NCBI GenBank assembly: GCA_016930475.1
Contig: JAFGGR010000186.1
Location: 1-9,276 of the forward strand
Length of the DNA: 9,276 bases
Origin: Clostridiales bacterium
Lineage (GTDB): Bacteria; Bacillota; Clostridia; Saccharofermentanales; Saccharofermentanaceae
Direction of reading: 5' to 3'
In this document: piece by piece, positions 6,938-9,276 of the stretch
Layout of the letters: every line of letters starts with the position of its first letter
How positions within the stretch are numbered: the first letter of the stretch is position 1
The notes under the pieces: model-generated
Databases searched by the model: none
What the model was told of the DNA's origin: nothing
The model's input: only the letters and a program-made list of their open reading frames with translations
Program-made: the position numbers and the translations under genes

Positions 6938-7188
6938 CGTTGAAGGGAAGAGGAAACAAGATCCGTCGTGTGACGAATGTTTTCGAAAAATCGCTTAAGT
7001 ATCAAACTCGCCGTTGATCGCGCAGAAATACCGCAACTGTGATATCGATTTGTAACAATACTGTTAGTATAGTCTGATAAAATAATCACGAAGTGACTAA
7101 TCGTTCCCTGCAATCATTGGAGGTTTGACCGATAGCTGAGCAAAATCAATTGAACTGCTTCAGACGCTCCGGCGGGGCTCTCCGCGAT
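6938..7188 (+). other. Leader region upstream of the wall hydrolase gene
   Basis: About 250 bases lie between the tRNA terminator and the chosen hydrolase start, and no gene or known riboswitch is recognisable. The stretch 7045-7086 is AT-rich and contains possible -10 boxes (TATAGT 7068-7073; TAAAAT 7078-7083), none with a convincing -35. A small inverted repeat, ATACT-GTT-AGTAT (7058-7070), overlaps the first of these and could be an operator. A 4-base-pair hairpin TCAC-GAA-GTGA follows at 7086-7096. The in-frame stop TGA at 7126-7128 limits how far upstream the hydrolase can start. Confidence 0.4.
7118..7124 (+). promoter_or_regulatory. Strong Shine-Dalgarno sequence without a canonical start codon
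   Basis: TGGAGGT is close to the ideal ribosome binding site. Seven bases after it, in the hydrolase frame, stands ATA (7132-7134), not ATG, GTG or TTG. The first usable in-frame codon is TTG at 7150, about 25 bases away, too far for normal use of this site. Either initiation uses ATA here, or the site serves something else, or an ATG has been mutated. Confidence 0.5.
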
Positions 7189-9276
7189 GTGAAACGGCAT
7201 TTGAGCCGACCATTGCGGATGGTCGCGTTTTTGATCGCGATGATCCTCGTTGCTCAGATCCCCATTTCCATACCACGCGCTGAGGTGATCACGAACGCAG
7301 TCGTGACGGGGAGCAGGGTCAATGTTCGGCAGGCTCCCACGTCTGTCAGCGGAACACCGGTCGTTGCCGTTCTCTATTGTGGCCATCGGATCCAGACGCT
7401 TGCTGTGGTACCGGGCTCTACGACACCGGAGGAGCAATGGTATCAGGCCACCTTTACTGATCTGGACGGTTTTCCCAAAACCGGCTATATCCATTCCGAC
7501 TATGTGCTGACCGACGCGGTGACGCCGGTCGATCCGAATTCGCCGTTTGAAATCTCCATTGCGGCTTTTCCCGAGTCCTATAAATGCGGACTCCGCGCGT
7601 TGCACGAGCGTTATCCGAATTGGATCTTTCAGCCGTATGCCGTGAATTTAGAGTGGAGTGAAGTGTTGGCGAACGAAACATTGATCGGCCGAAGTCTCAT
7701 TGAGAGCAGTGTCGACGATTCATGGCAATCCACCTACACGGAGAATGACGCAACGTTGCCCGGATGGAAGCCGTCCGCGCGTGACGCGTACAACTGGCTG
7801 ACTGATACCTATATCGCCTATGACGGATCCAGATGGGTCAATACGGCTCCGGATTATGTCGCCTATTCCATGGATCCGAGGAACTTTTTATCCGACACTC
7901 AGGTCTTTCAACATCTGCAATTATCCTATGATCCGGCAACGCAAACCATAGAGACGGTTCAATCCATGTTGACCGGAACGTTCATGGAGACGGCACTCAT
8001 CAAGAATCTCGAAGGAATTGACGTGTCCTATGCCCAAACCGTGATGGATGCGTCGAATGCCTATCACGTTAATCCGTATTTCCTGGTGGCTCGCATCAAA
8101 CAGGAAATCCTTCTGAGCAACGGACAGCCTTGCGGCACCGCATCCGGTGTTTATCCGGGTTATGAAGGATATTATAATTTTTACAACATCGGCGCCATAT
8201 CCAGCCCGGATCCGGTCGGCCCGGGACTTGTTTACGCGCAAGGGGGGTCTTCCGAACCCAAAGCAACCACTTATCTTCGTCCTTGGAACTCTCAATATAA
8301 AGCGATCCTCGGAGGCGCGATGTGGATTGAGAACGGTTATATCGCGAGAGGTCAGGATACGCTTTATTTTCAGCGGTTTGACGTGATCGACAATGAAGAC
8401 GGACTGTACTGGCACCAGTATATGACCAGTACCCAGGCGCCGGTATCCGAAGCGATCCGACTCAAGGTCGCATACGAAAATTTGACGGATCTTCCGCTTG
8501 CTTTCAAGATCCCGGTGTACCTGAACATGCCGGAACAAAGAGTCGTACCGCCTTTGCCGAGGGGAAACCCCAATAACTGGTTGACATCGATCACGGTGGA
8601 CGGCCACGTACTGACCCCTTCTTTTGATCCGAATATCTTTCAGTACGATTTGATCGTCGGCAGTGCCGTCGAATCGGTCACGATATCTGCGACGACCGTT
8701 ACTTCTCTGGCTAAGATTGCCGGAACAGGCGCTCAGCCGCTGGTCGTCGGATCGAACCCGATCAAGCTCACCGTGACGGCTCAGAATCAGGACATTCGCG
8801 AGTATACACTGAATATCACCCGGCTGGACCCGTCCGTTGAACCTCAGTTCACAACGACGTATATACTTAAGGATCAAAATATCAGTGGGATCGATGAAGG
8901 AACGACCGTAGAAGCCTTTCTGCAGCAATTTACGATGGTCGAGGGAATGACGATCAAGGTTTATGATGCCACAGGCAACGAGATCGTTCTGGACGGAATC
9001 CGAACCATGCGGACCGGGGATCAACTGCGAGTCCTGGGTGCGGAAAACGTCGTCGTCAATATTTACCCGATCGTGCTTTTCGGAGACGCAAATGGGGACG
9101 GGAAGATATCGTCTTCGGATTTGACACTGATATTGAGACATGTACTCGGAGAATATACACTGACTGGACCCTATGTTATTTCCGCAAACGCTAATTTCGA
9201 TACAAAAATCAGTTCTTCTGATTTAACAATGATTTTAAGGCATGTTCTTGATGAAACAACCATAAATCAAAGAGGT
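7189..9276 (+). CDS. Secreted N-acetylglucosaminidase-like wall hydrolase with SH3, cadherin-like and dockerin-like domains (3' partial)
   Basis: At least 696 codons are visible and the frame runs off the window. A signal peptide comes first: basic residues 2-10, hydrophobic 11-28, cleavage probably after A31 or A37. Then a bacterial SH3 domain (about 38-108, V-N-V-R-Q-A-P) and a glucosaminidase domain (about 130-450) with the likely catalytic E306 in R-I-K-Q-E, then Y-Y-N-F-Y-N-I-G-A and G-Q-D-T-L-Y-F. A cadherin-like beta-sandwich follows (about 463-545), then a small beta domain (about 550-630) of the kind found before dockerins, then a dockerin-like pair of calcium loops (633-689). It should cut peptidoglycan glycan strands outside the cell. 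The start is uncertain: GTG 7189 gives a classical signal peptide, TTG 7150, ATG 7219 and ATA 7132 are alternatives. Cysteines in Y-C-G-H, K-C-G-L and P-C-G-T might form disulfides. A separate promoter is likely because a terminator precedes it. Confidence 0.9.
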   Translation, partial: MKRHLSRPLRMVAFLIAMILVAQIPISIPRAEVITNAVVTGSRVNVRQAPTSVSGTPVVAVLYCGHRIQTLAVVPGSTTPEEQWYQATFTDLDGFPKTGYIHSDYVLTDAVTPVDPNSPFEISIAAFPESYKCGLRALHERYPNWIFQPYAVNLEWSEVLANETLIGRSLIESSVDDSWQSTYTENDATLPGWKPSARDAYNWLTDTYIAYDGSRWVNTAPDYVAYSMDPRNFLSDTQVFQHLQLSYDPATQTIETVQSMLTGTFMETALIKNLEGIDVSYAQTVMDASNAYHVNPYFLVARIKQEILLSNGQPCGTASGVYPGYEGYYNFYNIGAISSPDPVGPGLVYAQGGSSEPKATTYLRPWNSQYKAILGGAMWIENGYIARGQDTLYFQRFDVIDNEDGLYWHQYMTSTQAPVSEAIRLKVAYENLTDLPLAFKIPVYLNMPEQRVVPPLPRGNPNNWLTSITVDGHVLTPSFDPNIFQYDLIVGSAVESVTISATTVTSLAKIAGTGAQPLVVGSNPIKLTVTAQNQDIREYTLNITRLDPSVEPQFTTTYILKDQNISGIDEGTTVEAFLQQFTMVEGMTIKVYDATGNEIVLDGIRTMRTGDQLRVLGAENVVVNIYPIVLFGDANGDGKISSSDLTLILRHVLGEYTLTGPYVISANANFDTKISSSDLTMILRHVLDETTINQRG
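9085..9255 (+). repeat. Dockerin-like duplicated calcium-binding motif
   Basis: Two 23-residue units lie 34 residues apart inside the hydrolase (bases 9085-9153 and 9187-9255). Unit 1 has calcium ligands D633, N635, D637, S641 and D644; unit 2 has N667, N669, D671, S675 and D678. Both continue with a D-L-T-x-I-L-R-H-V-L helix and share 18 of 23 residues. In cellulosome dockerins the pair binds a cohesin; here the partner is unknown. Unit 2 has F and T where the loop usually has G, so its calcium binding may be weaker. Confidence 0.85.

Noticed and set aside
6828..6960. Possible phage or island attachment site at the 3' end of tRNA-Lys
   Set aside because: There is no integrase gene, no repeated tRNA end in the window, and the tRNA runs into an ordinary terminator.
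6938..7131. Riboswitch in the hydrolase leader
   Set aside because: I looked for c-di-GMP and other common class signatures by eye and found only short hairpins with no conserved core.
7921..9141. A 406-codon open frame on the minus strand
   Set aside because: It lies wholly opposite the glucosaminidase gene, whose protein has recognisable domains throughout. The antisense product is rich in Arg, His and Ile with no known motif.

Overview
The window looks like ordinary chromosome from a low-to-mid GC Gram-positive bacterium, most likely a member of the Clostridia (Bacillota). The evidence is a ClpE-type zinc-finger Clp ATPase behind uvrA, a DUF975 membrane protein, a clostridial-type COG2509 flavoprotein, strong Shine-Dalgarno sequences, tRNAs with encoded CCA ends, and a secreted glucosaminidase with SH3, cadherin-like and dockerin-like modules. 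I cannot place it to genus. The bases are close to half G+C, falling to roughly one third in the last 100 bases.

Layout. Positions 1-2758 hold the 3' end of uvrA (excision repair) and, 10 bases later, a zinc-finger Clp ATPase, read as one transcript that ends at a hairpin near 2795-2830. On the other strand, 2849-4057 is argJ (arginine biosynthesis), converging on that hairpin. Between 4058 and 4182 lies a divergent promoter region with two TATAAT boxes facing opposite ways. From it, rightwards, runs a translationally coupled pair: a DUF975 integral membrane protein (4183-5124) and a COG2509 FAD-dependent dehydrogenase (5124-6527). An 8-codon reading frame with a very good ribosome binding site overlaps the end of the second gene.

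A tRNA operon follows: an exact-consensus promoter (6562-6590), then tRNA-His(GTG), tRNA-Gln(TTG) and tRNA-Lys(TTT), and a strong terminator at 6903-6937. After an AT-leaning leader, a large secreted cell-wall hydrolase begins (start about 7189, possibly further upstream) and runs off the right edge inside or just after a dockerin-like domain. No mobile element, CRISPR array, phage gene or obvious new system is visible. The points most worth a second look are the start of the hydrolase gene, its dockerin pair, the tiny coupled reading frame at 6524, and the enlarged acidic linker in the Clp ATPase.

Functionally the genes cover DNA repair, protein quality control, arginine synthesis, translation and cell-wall remodelling. 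Apart from the two co-oriented pairs and the tRNA operon, I see no sign that they act together.
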